A DNA stretch of 64,000 nt from Lindgomyces ingoldianus (Eukaryota; Ascomycota; Dothideomycetes; Pleosporales; Lindgomycetaceae), in the NCBI RefSeq assembly GCF_010093535.1, contig NW_022985182.1, forward strand, positions 569,785-633,784. The letters are read 5' to 3'. The notes beneath the pieces were generated by a model. That model was not told the origin of the DNA, did not search any database, and worked only from the letters and a program-made list of their open reading frames with translations. The translations under genes were made by a program, and so were the position numbers. Shown one piece after another: positions 12,694 through 23,301 of the stretch (position 1 is its first letter; each line of letters begins with the position of its first letter).

Positions 12694-13139
12694 AATTCGG
12701 AAAACCTTCCCAATTGGGACCCATATACCTCTGATCCCCAGATTCCCCGGATTCCCCGGATTCGACTATTCTGCCCGTTTAGAGGGCGAGTCCTTGCTGT
12801 TTAGAGTTCACAGGGACACTTGCTCCGCGCTAGGCGCCGTTATTCTCCACATGAAAACACTTTTCGTGGAGTCGTCGCCTATGTTGGCGTCAAGTTACCA
12901 TGAACAAACGATCGCAAGCATTTACACACCAGGATGGCCATCGCAATAGATCATATCGTTGATCTAGTGGATGGTTACAGAGCATACAAAATGGTATTTG
13001 TGTTCTCCCTTGTTGGCACACCCAAGGAATCCGCCTTCACTTAACATTGAATATCCCAATCATCCATCCCCAATGGGCACCTCCAAACTAGGAAGAAAAT
13101 GGAATGTCACACACTGTCTCCAATAGTACTCCTTCCTGC
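12694..13139. other. Intergenic stretch
   Basis: No gene was seen. A short direct duplication of ATTCCCCGG occurs near 12742-12760. Confidence 0.4.
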
Positions 13140-14095
13140 TTGCTCTCAGTTTCTTCGCAGCGCTCTCTCTCTCTATATATATATTTTTGGCTACGACCAA
13201 GGCATGATGGGTGGTGTCAACAACGCCAAAAACTACATCGACCAGATGGGATTTGGGTACGTCGGTCCGGCTACCAACGACCCCGTCACTACAGACAGTT
13301 TACTCCAGAGGGGGATTGTGGGCGTTTATTACCTTGGAATGCTGTTTAGGCGTTTACTAAGAGGTTAGGTGGGGGTAAAGTAGGGAGAATCAAGACGATT
13401 GTGCTCGGGGCCATATGGGCAACTCTGGGAGCAAGTTTAAAGGCTAGTGCTCAGAATCATAAGTTGATGGTCTATAGTAAGTTCCTTCTCGGTTTATTGC
13501 TACTTATTGAAGGCGTTGTGCGAAAACATATTGTAGCTGGCGCCGTAAATAGAATTGGAATGGGCATATTGAACGCAATTGTTCCAGCGTGAGTGAGCAT
13601 CTCCATGATACCCGGAAATAAAGCACATGTCGAACGGGAGTACACATCCTGTGACCAGTTCATCGCCATAGAATTCACACTCAGCACCTTCGGTGTTGTT
13701 AGAGTCTACTGGCTCGAATTTGGTCTCTCCTACATCGATGGTGGGCGCTCTGCGTTTCGATGGCGCTTCCCCATCGCCTTCCAAATCATCCCACTCCTTG
13801 CTATTCTTGGCGCAGTGTTGTTCTTCCCCGAGTCTCCTCGTTGGCTCGTCAAGGCAGGCCGCGATGAAGAGGCGCGTTATATCCTCAGACGTCTAAGAGG
13901 CGAGATAGGAGGCGATGAAGGAAAAGCCGAGGCCGAGTTTCTAGATATCAAGAGTATTGTTATGTTGGAGAGAAGCAAACGAGTAAGACGAACAGCTATT
14001 TCCATATGTTGTTTGGGATCGAGTCTGAGAAGTTACGTAGACTTCCCCTATCCGGCGCCAATAGGAACTTCGACCGGAGCCCCCGCCCCCAGCTA
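13140..14095 (+). pseudogene. Decayed MFS sugar/quinate-type transporter
   Basis: Pieces of a sugar-porter MFS protein appear in order but in different frames: FGYDQGMMGGVNNAKNYIDQ (from about 13187), VGRIKTIVLGAIWATLGASL (from about 13377), AVNRIGMGILNAIVP (from about 13540), YWLEFGLSYIDGGRSAFRWR (from about 13708), then FFPESPRWLVKAGRDEEARY and the ELxxIK-like helix. The PESPRWL signature ends the sixth helix in this family. Frame shifts occur near 13350 and a stop interrupts the frame near 13592. One former intron (GTAAGT near 13478 to TTGTAG near 13534) is still visible. After NSYFHMLFG (about 14000) the C-terminal six helices are absent. The copy is therefore truncated and broken, probably dead. 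Confidence 0.8.
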
Positions 14096-15344
14096 ATTCC
14101 ATAGCCGCTGCCTATCCAGAAGGTGGCTGCTCAGCAAAGGTCATCAAAACGGCGCAGCTTGTCATCGACGCTCTCAACAAGATCACACTCTCACGGAGCC
14201 TTCAAGCTTCCGCAAAAACTGATCGGTGTCTTGGCTTCTAAACGGGGTATTGCGATTATTCGGGCCCCCTTGGACGATATTATCAATGGACTCAAAGGTA
14301 TAGGGATCAGTTTGACTGTCTTTTTACCTTTGTTTGCATTTATCTTGCCTTTCCTAGCGCGGTGCGGCACCGATGCTGTCGCGATCGCACTCAGTCAGTT
14401 CATAAGAATCCACCAAGTTTTGCACAGTACTCTTATTAGTCGAGCTGTTTTGCTCACCCAGGGCCCTATCTTGAAAGAGAGGGAGAGTATTGGAGATGGC
14501 CAGGTGTCCGAGCGAGCCAGCACCGAAGACGTCCTTTAAGGATGGAGAGAGTGCTTTGATTGGCGGTGCTATTGTCTCTGCATTGCGTGGGGTCGAGGTG
14601 TTGCTATACAACGGCACTTACTACCCTCACGTAGATTCCAATCTGCTCAGAGTATGCGAAGCAGCTGAATGCGAGTGTGTATGAAAGTATTGTCGAGGCT
14701 ATTGCAGCCTATTCATATTCAAATCTGGACCAATGGGCTTTAGGCGGTGTCCATACCTTCTTATTTTGCTACTATTACAGGGCACAGATAAGGAGTTTGA
14801 TTGGGACGAACCTTCGTGACTGCTCGGGGAATGATTGAGATTTATATATCATGCTTGACACGCCACACCTGTTCCGTTTACTTGAACACTCCATTGGTGA
14901 AGCCGACGACCTGAGCCTCAAGCCCGGCCGGTAAGTTTATTGAATGAACTATGAACCGGGCCTTCATTGACGCAATAATCTTGGTCTTCTGTGCTATCAG
15001 ACTCCACAACAAAGGTATGCATTATGCCGTTCTGTATGAGGAAAGAAAGTCTTAAGTTAGGAAATGATCAACCAAGAACCAAGCAAGACTGGAATAAATT
15101 CTAAAAAAAAAACTCAAGAGGCAAAGATTTTGGGGAGGATGGGAACCCGAAAGCTGGAGGAGCGAGGGCTGATACCGCTAGCTGCTGGAGAGATACAAGA
15201 GCTTGAGGAATATTAGATATCATGAGACTTGTAGAAAGATAGAAGAGCTGAGGTGCAAGCTTCGTGGTGCATTCGGCTGACTAAGTGTTAAGCAAGTTGC
15301 ATCCTCCTAACTTTCTACCAAATCACTGAGACCTATCGCAATGT
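14096..15344. other. Gene-poor stretch with a possible gene remnant
   Basis: Open frames at 14123-14539 and 14490-14684 are mildly protein-like (for example ALIGGAIVSALRGVEVLLY) but sit in different frames and match no family I know. They may be remains of a second decayed gene. The rest shows nothing. Confidence 0.3.
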
Positions 15345-15362
15345 GTCGTGGTAGTATAGTGG
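15345..15362 (+). other. tRNA-His 5' fragment
   Basis: Eighteen bases (GTCGTGGTAGTATAGTGG) match the acceptor and D-arm start of eukaryotic tRNA-His. The match stops in the D loop and no T arm follows, so this is a fragment, not a gene. Confidence 0.45.
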
Positions 15363-16037
15363 ATCCGAGAGCGCACCGGGCTAGATTTTCGGCCTCAAGT
15401 TTGGTGAAAGAGTAACCGGAGAATCCATTGGAAGCAGAGAGTCAAAGGGGAGCTACGATCTAACGAAAGGAAGCACCAGATGAAGATATACGTATCTTAA
15501 TTTTGAGTTAGAAAGTTTGGAGTAGTAGTCTGTCCATACAGCATAACAGTGGGGCAGGGCTGATTCTTGAAGAGCATCAAGTATCCCGATGAGGGGCACG
15601 GGAATGCGAGTAACAGTATGTGCCAGTAATTGATTTACTTAAAGCAAAACGTCATGAAGGCAAGGAGGACACTCCTGAGACTCGATTCAAAGAATAGTTT
15701 TAATGGTGACTCAAGATGGGAGGAATATTTGTAAGTATCACCAGACATCTCGAAGTCCTCCAGGACGATTCCGGGTTCCTGGCTGACGAGATTCCTTCAT
15801 TCCTCCAAGCTAGAACCGGGGATTTGCCGTAATAGAGGACTGCAATTGTCGAGGCGGTGCGTTCTTCCGGAACGCGACTTTTAGCGCCTTGTAAGCGTTG
15901 GAAAGCCATGGGTGGTCCTTGGGCGGGGTAGTAGAGCGGGGAAGTTTACACGACTGTTTTTAGTATGAATTGGAAAGTCTGTCATTACTGACTATATTAT
16001 TTAAATAAATTGAAAATCCTGCATCAATCAGCTACTA
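15363..16037. other. Intergenic stretch upstream of the tRNA
   Basis: No gene was recognised in these 675 bases. Confidence 0.4.
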
Positions 16038-16178
16038 GCATTGTTGGTCCAGCGGTTCGTACTATCAAGTTCTCATTCGACGTTCTTCATTCTAATCTCC
16101 TTTCAGGTAGGATATTTGCCTTCCATCTAGCCTAGCTAGGGCGAGCAAATGGCTCGGGTTCGACTCCCGGACAATGCA
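16038..16178 (+). tRNA. tRNA-Gly (anticodon UCC) with an anticodon intron and a D-loop insertion
   Basis: The ends pair perfectly: acceptor GCATTGT (16038-16044) with ACAATGC (16171-16177), discriminator A at 16178. The D stem is GTCC (16047-16050) with GGAT (16110-16113). The anticodon stem is TTTGC (16115-16119) with GCAAA (16145-16149). The anticodon loop begins CTTCCA, anticodon TCC at 16122-16124. An 18-base intron (16126-16143) lies at the usual position after base 37. The T arm is TCGGG-TTCGACT-CCCGG (16154-16170), with an intact B box GGTTCGACTCC. A further 52 bases (about 16055-16106) interrupt the D loop just after the A box. With both inserts removed the cloverleaf is complete. Runs of T follow for Pol III termination. 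It could be a working gene with an unusual second intron or a gene broken by an insertion. Confidence 0.8.
16055..16106 (+). other. 52-base insertion in the tRNA D loop, intron-like
   Basis: The insert begins GTTCGT, carries TTCTAATC near 16090 and ends CTCCTTTCAG, so it looks like a short spliceosomal intron. Its boundary can slide because GGT occurs on both sides (16054-16056 and 16106-16108), which could also be a 3-base target duplication. Removing it restores AGCGGTA as a normal seven-base D loop. Confidence 0.7.
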
Positions 16179-16184
16179 ACTTCC

Positions 16185-16206
16185 TTTTTGGGGATCTATC
16201 TTTTTT
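16185..16206 (+). terminator. Pol III terminator T runs
   Basis: T5 at 16185-16189 and T6 at 16201-16206 follow the tRNA 3' end by 7 and 23 bases, as expected for RNA polymerase III termination. Confidence 0.65.
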
Positions 16207-17194
16207 GCCCCTGATAACTTTCCAAACCACGTCATGAACCCCGCGGGCTATATTTTGCTTCTGCGACTCCTTACCGAAACAGTCTTAAGACGAGCAGGCA
16301 AGCCTGCGACCAACCCTGGTCGTCTGGATGACTCTTACTCAGACTCTCGAACAACACATCTCAAATTGAAGAAAAGGACAGCAATCGATTATTTATCTCC
16401 ATCTGTCTTCATTCAATTGGCACGACACCAACCCCGCACGTTTCGAAACAGCATCCTAAAAGCATTCCCCCGCGGCACAGCCTGTTTCGCACTCGATCAC
16501 CAGCTAGCGACGATTTCCTGCACGAGCACAGACGTGGGCAACATGCCCAAATAACGGGTGTTGGCGTGATGTCTCTCCTCCAGCCGGTGACACCGCGCCT
16601 TGGTTCCAAGGCAACCACATCTATTGGCGTACTCTCATTGGCCTTGCAAAAGCGAGTGTAGCCCTTTATCTCAGCAGTCGGAGTCCGTCGGGTTGTGGTT
16701 GTCTGGGTACTCGGCTGGATGCGCTGTCGTTGCAGTCTTTGGCCCCGCCACCTGCAGCTCCAAACTGGACACCCGCAGCCTGAGTCGGTGAAGTCTTTGC
16801 GGGCAGCCAGTCTAGCCTGCGCTTTGCGTGGCCGACGCAGGACTCTTACCACTTGATTGGCTGGGGGGAGGATGTGCTCACCGACACCCTTTCGGGCAGG
16901 CTATGCGCCAAGCTGTGGGACTGGGTCACTCAGTCTTGTCCTCCAGCGTGGGATCGTGAAATGGTGCACGATACATAAGAGAAGGCACATGGCGATTGAG
17001 CCGCAAATCTGTCCCCAGCCCGTGCTCATTCCTCCATTCCTGTTCTATTTGAACTCTGAATTGCCCGTTACTCAATTGCAATCCTACTCCCTCTAAGCCT
17101 TGGGTCTTCTTTGTCTGCACTGTGCATACCCCGCTATCTACACCTCTCGTCGTCCATCTTTGGGTTGAGACAGCCAAGAGACAGCCAACACACA
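16207..17194. other. Intergenic stretch
   Basis: Nearly 1 kb without a recognisable gene. The last few hundred bases are CT-rich and probably form the promoter and leader of the next gene. Confidence 0.4.
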
Positions 17195-17743
17195 ATGCCA
17201 TCCCGCCAGCAACCGCACTTCCAGCCCCCGCCACCAATCCGTACCTCCACCCACGACTCTGCAAAGTCTCAGTTGTCAGGGACTGTGTCTCCTGCCTCTG
17301 ACATGATGTCACCAACTTCCACATTTTCCCGAGATGGCCGTTCCCCCGTTTCGCCGGGCGAGGAGTCGTTCTTTGGGGCCATCGCCTCGCGGATTCGCGG
17401 CCGCTCAAGGAGTCGATCCCGAAATCGTTCCTCTCGAGAGCGATCCAAGTCTCCGATCATGCTGCCGCCTGAGCAAATGCCTCCAACTTCGAGTGCCCAG
17501 CCTATGAGCCCAACATACACAACGCAGAGGCAGCAGCAACCACGACACGTGTCGCATGCGAGCCAAAGCTCAGTAACTTCCACCACCTCAAAGCCCTCTA
17601 GACCGAGTCTCCAAGGGCCGACGAGGAGAAGCACGAGCAGCAGCGACATGTGGCGTGGACGCCATTCCAATTCCTGGCTATTCAACGACTTCTCCGTGAC
17701 AGACACGGCAAAGGACATCCTTCATCTTCGACGAAAATCATGA
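17195..17743 (+). CDS. Small Ser/Arg/Pro-rich protein with conserved-looking C terminus
   Basis: A single exon of 182 aa starts at the ATG of MPSRQQPHFQPPPP and ends LHLRRKS. The body is low-complexity: Pro/Gln-rich start, a central Arg/Ser stretch (RGRSRSRSRNRSSRERSKS), then Ser/Thr-rich sequence. The C-terminal block (SNSWLFNDFSVTDTAKDIL) has mixed hydrophobic and acidic character unlike the rest and is the part most likely conserved. A CT-rich leader precedes the ATG. No function can be assigned; the RS-rich part could bind RNA or be phosphorylated, which is inference only. Confidence 0.7.
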   Translation: MPSRQQPHFQPPPPIRTSTHDSAKSQLSGTVSPASDMMSPTSTFSRDGRSPVSPGEESFFGAIASRIRGRSRSRSRNRSSRERSKSPIMLPPEQMPPTSSAQPMSPTYTTQRQQQPRHVSHASQSSVTSTTSKPSRPSLQGPTRRSTSSSDMWRGRHSNSWLFNDFSVTDTAKDILHLRRKS

Positions 17744-18617
17744 CCCACAGACTAGGGCATTGCATGGTGGTCTGCGACACGCCTTGCATGGGTACTCGGG
17801 CTAGAATGCTGCTGGGAGGCACGGCTACTTCTTGACGAAGCGTCGCAAAAGTCCGTACAATCTTTATGTTAATAACATCGATGGTAATGATCAGAATGCA
17901 TCAAGAAATTGCAGCCGGTTCGAAATATAGGCCCACTTTGATACAGGACTGGCTGATGAATGGGGTTCCTTTGGTTTCTTTTGGAGGGCTTGTGTATTCT
18001 GAGAACCTTTTGGCCTGTTGTTTCCTGTACCTATCATGTATATTAGCTTGATACAGAGATACACATATTTGCGATATCAAAACTATGTTTAACGCCGGAT
18101 TCCGATGTGTTCCTGGGGACGTCCACTGCCTTGGTTGGTTGCAGTTTTGAGATGAAAAGGGTATTGAGACACGATAACGCGTGCAGCATGTAACGTTGAA
18201 GTGACAGTCAAACCACCAGATCAGCGACCCGATCAGACGCACGGTAGATCAAAGGCTAGAGTTGGAGAGGTGAGGTTGTCGCATCTCAAGTCGGGTTCAG
18301 AATTGCACTGCCCCCTTACCTAAGCCAGCTCAGGGTAGTTAGCTACCTCACCGCTCGGGGGGTGTACCTCCATGCCCTATCCTCCAGAGCTCTGTTTCTG
18401 CTTCTGCGCCGGCGGCATGAATTCCAATTTTTCTTGCAGTGAGAGAAATGTCTAGATTTCATTCATGTCACTCCGTGTCCTCTAGGAGTGGGGGACATCC
18501 GGATCGACCCACTCAGCATGCATGCCTCCAGTCCTCCAAGGCTTCGCAGGTAGTCCTCCAACCTTCGACCCCGCCACTCACCACTCACGCCCATCCTCTA
18601 TCATCCATTCCTCCAAC
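17744..18617. other. Intergenic stretch
   Basis: About 870 bases without a recognised gene. Confidence 0.45.
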
Positions 18618-20188
18618 ATGAAGTATGAACGCGCAGCACTCCCGACGCCCACGTCCACCAGCTCCTTTTGGCATAGCGAACCGAATGCATTCCTCCTAGG
18701 CCATCGGACGACGGATGAACTGCCAACCGAAGCCGATATTGTCGTTGTAGGGAGTGGGATTACGGGGAGCTCTGTGGCGAGGTTTCTGGCTGAGGACGAG
18801 AGGGCGAAGGGGAAGAGGGTAGTCATGCTGGAGGCGAGAGAGGCGTGTTGGGGGGCTACTGGGAGGGTAAGCTACTGCTTTCTTTGACGAACAGATGCAT
18901 ACCGGCGCTGCATTCCAGGATGCCATCAAGAGAATGCAGACTTCTGTTCGAAAACAAAATCGTCATGCTCTTTTAACATACAGATAATGGGATCCTAAGC
19001 TCACAAGCTTGATAGAACGGCGGCCACTGCCAGCCACTCCTCTTCGACCGCGCCGCCGATGTAGCGGACTTCGAACTCAAGAACGTTGCGGCCGTGAGAT
19101 CGTACATCGAAACTCACAACGTTCCCTGTGAATGGCGCAGCGTCTCCGGTTGCCGCACCTTTTGGTCTGATAAGCTTATGGCGGAAGCGGAACGAGAAGT
19201 CACATATCTCAACAAGATCGCGCCGGATATCGGACAGAGAGTGACAATAATCAAAGACAAGGAGGCATTGAAGGAACACTGCGTGAGCCCAGATTGTGTT
19301 GGAGCGACTATCACCCAAGGAGCCGGGAGCTTATGGCCGTACAAACTAGTAACCTTCGTTCTTGAAAAGCTCGTCAAGGACGGCAAGCTGAACCTTCAAA
19401 CCAAGACACCTGTGACACAAATTACCTCGTCAGACTCCAAGCACACCCTCCACACCTCTCGTGGTACAATCGAAGCAAAGACCGTCATCCTCGCAACAAA
19501 TGGCTACACCTCCGCTCTCATCCCCCAATTCGCCGACCTAATCGTTCCAGTGCGTGCCGAAATGTCTGCTCTCCTTCCACCCAAGAACTCCACTATTCTT
19601 CCTGATTCGTACGGCATGGTTGGAGCTCTAAGCCAGCCTGATAATAATGACGACTACCTTATCCAACGTCCCTACCATTCCGTCCCAAACCCTGCCGGCC
19701 ATCTCATGTTCGGCGGCGGCCGCGCATCCGGCATCCTCCCTACCGTCGGCATCTCCGATGATAGCGTGATCGACGAAGGATCAGCCGCGTATCTCCGCAG
19801 CGCTCTCCTCAAAGTCCTTTCTCTCTCCGGAGAAACCCAGGGCCTAAAGGAACTGGAAGCAGTTGCCCAATGGACGGGCATTATGGGCTATTCCCGCGAC
19901 AATCATCCATGGGTAGGCAAGGTGCCGGATAAAGAGGGGCTGTGGCTTTGTGCGGGATACACAGGACATGGGATGCCTAACGGAACCCTGTGCGGAAAGG
20001 CGGTGGTGGATATGGTGCTTGGGGAAGAGGCTGGGGAGGATGTTATTCAGCGACAGGAACAGATGGTCAAGGGTGGGGAGCTGCCGAAGAGCTATGTCAT
20101 TAGTAAGGAGAGAATTGCGAAGGCGAGGATGTGGCCCACAGTTGAGGTTCAAGACCGAGAAGGGATTTCTGCGACTAGTAGAGTGTAG
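18618..20188 (+). CDS. FAD-dependent oxidoreductase (D-amino-acid oxidase/glycine oxidase fold)
   Basis: Two exons (18618-18866 and 19016-20188; GTAAGC donor, GATAG acceptor, phase 0) give 473 aa. The N-terminal Rossmann motif is VVVGSGITGSSVARFLAE, the GxGxxG dinucleotide-binding loop of the DAO superfamily. The conserved CWGATGR-NGGHCQP segment is split exactly by the intron. The C terminus has WTGIMGYSRDNHPWVGK and LWLCAGYTGHGMPNG, the second FAD-contacting region. Members oxidise amines or amino acids with release of peroxide; the substrate here is unknown. No signal peptide is seen. The start fits because the FAD motif falls about 40 residues in, as is common for the fungal branch of the family. 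Confidence 0.9.
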
Positions 20189-20924
20189 ATATCTCTTCCA
20201 TATCCATTGAAGCTCCAACCAGATTGTAAACCTCACAACCTCGAAGCAGTGCTTAACCATCCAACAACCCATTCAATTAGCTCTAGAGCGCACCTTCGAT
20301 CCCAGTCTCCCAATCTCCCATTTCATCCAGCTTCTCGGCCGTGGAGCAGCTTCAGAAGTTTCTCCGAGTGCTTGCATATATACGCCCTATGCCCTGCATT
20401 TAGGCTCAGAATGCCCCAGATGGATAAGCACTCCAAAGCACATGACTCGTTTCCAGCCAATTGCGGGGCACGCCTTAGCTTCCTCCCTTCACCGCTATTA
20501 GTAATATAACTGTTTTATTTCTAGTTTCCTGTGTGTGCCGCTGGGCTACCGTGTATAACTTGACAGTCGTCTCAAGCGTTAGTTTCGGAAAGGTGCAGGA
20601 TTGAACGTTATGAAAAATTCTATCGCAACAACTGGAGATGAAAAATTTGAAGACATAGCAGGATAGAAATTGGCATTCTTCAACTTGCACCCTTCCCAAA
20701 ATCTAGCAAGCAAAAGGTTCAATGGATTTAATCTGCCCCGTTTATATATTCGATGGTCTCCGCTAATAGGTGAAACTCCTTTCAGCTTTCTTCAACTCGT
20801 TACATCAACCATTCTATCCAGCGCTATTCCAAATCGAGAAATACTGCCTACATAGAGCTCTACATCCCTCTACCCGTGCCCATACCTGCACGGGTCCCAC
20901 GAAATACAGTTCACCGCTCTAAAA
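20189..20924. other. Intergenic stretch
   Basis: No gene was seen in these 736 bases, which separate two genes on the same strand. Confidence 0.45.
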
Positions 20925-21716
20925 ATGCCTCATCCCAACCCCCCGAAACACATTGGCGTTATCCTCTTCCCCGGCTTCCAGCTCCTCGACGTCGCGGGAC
21001 CCCTTGATGTCCTAAACATCTTGTCTAAAACCTATCCACTCCGTCTCTCCATCCTAGCCCAAACCCTAGATCCCGTGTCTACCGCGCATAACGTCGAGCC
21101 TACGATCCCAGGATCAGATTTCGCAGAGTCAATTGTGCCGACGCACACCTTTGCAAATCCACCCAAGGATCTGGACGTTGCGATTATTCCTGGTGGGTTT
21201 GGGACGAGGGATGAGGAGGTTATGGGGAGCGTGGTTGGGTTTGTTAAGGGTTTGGGAGGGTTAAGGTGGATAATTACTGTGTGTACGGGGAGTGCGGTGT
21301 TGGCGCGAACGGGGTTGTTGGATGGGAAGAGGGCGACGTCGAATAAGAAGGCTTTTGCTTGGGTATACTTCTCTCTTTCTTATACTGCCCTCTTCCTCTC
21401 TCTCCTTTCCTCTTGCCTCCCACCCCTTTCCCTTTTCGTACGTCCGTCTGTCCCATCATTCTAACACCCACCCTTCAAACAGGTGAAACAGCAATCCCCT
21501 GCCGTCCACTGGGTGTCGAAAGCTCGCTGGGTAGTTGACGGCAATATTTGGACATCTTCCGGAATTTCCGCGGGTATTGACTTGATATATGCATGGGTGG
21601 GTAGTGTGTGGGGAGAGGAAGTGGCGAGTTTAATTGCGGATAGCAGTGAGTATGAGAGGAACACTGACAGTGGGCGGGATCGATTTGCTGAGAGGTGGGG
21701 GGTTGCGAAACTTTAG
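20925..21716 (+). CDS. DJ-1/PfpI family protein
   Basis: Two exons (20925-21362 and 21483-21716; GTATAC donor, AAACAG acceptor, phase 0) give 223 aa, the normal size for a single-domain DJ-1/PfpI (class I glutamine amidotransferase-like) protein. The start HIGVILFPGFQLLDVAGPLDV and the loop AIIPGGFGTRD are typical of the isonitrile hydratase/ThiJ branch. The nucleophile elbow WIITVCTGSAVLA places the reactive cysteine at residue 120. Exon 2 carries the SAGIDLIYAWV helix with the usual Gly-Ile-Asp. Family members act as hydratases, glyoxalases or stress proteins; the exact reaction cannot be read from sequence. The intron is CT-rich and long for this locus (120 bases). Confidence 0.9.
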
Positions 21717-21959
21717 GTAAAGGATCGAGGGCGGAAGGGGGGCCGGGTAGAAGGGAGTAGTGATGAGTTCTGAATGAGAAAGATTTTGGATAGAGTTTGC
21801 GGAAGGCCTCGTGTTATACTGCATGGTATTGATTAGTAGATGGCAAAGAAGAAGATATAGGATTGCATGCCTACAATTCACTATGGATTATAGGAATACC
21901 TAGCCCCCCGTCTCCTATACCACTAAGGACAATACATCTACATCGTCACCCCTCATACA

Positions 21960-23044
21960 TCAACCCACCCTCGCCACCTCCAAAACATCCCCCTCCAAAT
22001 CCAAACTCTCAAACCCCGTCAACGCCTCTGGAACCCCAGTTTCGGGCTTCACTGCCACCGCAATCATAAAATCCTCTTCAAATCCTCTAATCTCCATCCT
22101 CACATCCATCAGCCTCTCCCCCTTAAGCCAAACCTCCACATCCCTCACCTCCTCCCCCCATACCCCATGCGTACTACACCTCGGTACTGTCCCTGGACGC
22201 GGTGCCCTCGTATTCCTAAACTCCAGCTCCTTAATCCACTTCGCGAGTAGCGCTTCCCCGTCCAACTTAATATACGCCTCTTTGTAACACCAGAAGGTGT
22301 AGAAACGGCGGAGTTTCGCATCAATCAACAGGTCGCTTGAAAACTTGCGCTTCTCGCCTGAGCCGGGCAAGGTGGCCACGAGCTGCTCGTTCCGCACACA
22401 GCAGCGATCATACCGTCCCAGCATCTCCGCTGTGACTTCGGTACCGTCGAGGAGTTTGAAGGGATCGGTGTTGTACTTCATATCCCAGCTTTCCTCAGGC
22501 GAGAAGATTTCAGCGTACACATCGACCCAGCCGCCGAACCCTTCTTGGTCAATAAGGCGGTAATCATTGCGCTCATTAACGCACACGATGTCGACGCCGA
22601 GCTCGACATCCTGCGTATTGCAGCCTACCAATGCGACAAGGCCGGCCTGGTGCGACACGTTGAATTCAATGGGTGCAGGTTTCCCGTCGGGTAGTAGTGC
22701 GCATGGTTTCCCGTGCTTGGGGTCGCGTTTGCGGCCAAAGCGGATATCGGACCAGGGGATTGATAGCGTTTTATGGATATATAGGCGTTTGAGGAGGGCA
22801 GAGCCCAGACTCATTTTGGCGTCTGCGATGTGGAATTTGCGGATGCATGTCTCACGCTCTTGGGGGCTGATTAGTTGGAGCGCTTCTGAAGCCTATTGGC
22901 CTTGTAAGTTTCCTTCTCAATCAATATGGTGGGAAGCAGTGGGTAGGGAAGTTTTACTGCTTGTGAAATTTTATCACCAGGCCAAAGACTTCTTGTATCC
23001 AGCAACCAACACGTGTATTTCGGCTTCCTCTCAGCCCTCGTCAT
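21960..23044 (-). CDS. npgA: 4'-phosphopantetheinyl transferase (NpgA/Sfp type)
   Basis: This enzyme moves phosphopantetheine from CoA onto carrier domains of polyketide and non-ribosomal peptide synthases and the lysine-pathway reductase. Two exons (23044-22958 and 22892-21960; 65-base intron, GTAAAA donor, AATAG acceptor) give 339 aa, close to the usual 340-350. The N terminus CWLLDTRSLWPGDKI and the block FHIADAKMSLGSALLKR match the family. Magnesium and CoA motifs are LGVDIVCVNER and FYTFWCYKEAYIKLDGEA (WxxKEA). The start is the ATG 14 codons before LDTRSLWPG. It is divergent from the PdxT gene with 257 bases between starts. A single such enzyme often serves all secondary metabolism, but the copy number is not visible here. 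Confidence 0.94.
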
Positions 23045-23301
23045 GATTCGGACCTCACGTTTGGGCGTATCAGGATATTCACGGAAGGTGAAGCGGCTGG
23101 GGTGGAGGTTAGCTCCCCTCGGCGGGGAAACGCTGGCCGGAACAAAGCCCGCCTTATGAACGATTTCGCACGGCTTATCGATAACAACTTTCTCTGTGCG
23201 ATGTCTGTCTGACTCTTGACAACCATCCATCGGACTCCGACGCCGTATTGTCTTACGATCCTGATCGGTGCGCCCGCATTTGGCCAAACGGCTCTAAAGG
23301 A
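23045..23301. promoter_or_regulatory. Shared divergent promoter of PPTase and PdxT genes
   Basis: Only 257 bases lie between the two divergent start codons, so both promoters overlap here. No defined factor site is recognised. Confidence 0.55.

Noticed and set aside
22871..23287. Longer PPTase N terminus reading up to 23287
   Set aside because: It would start without an ATG or at one inside the PdxT promoter; the ATG at 23044 gives the normal family leader.
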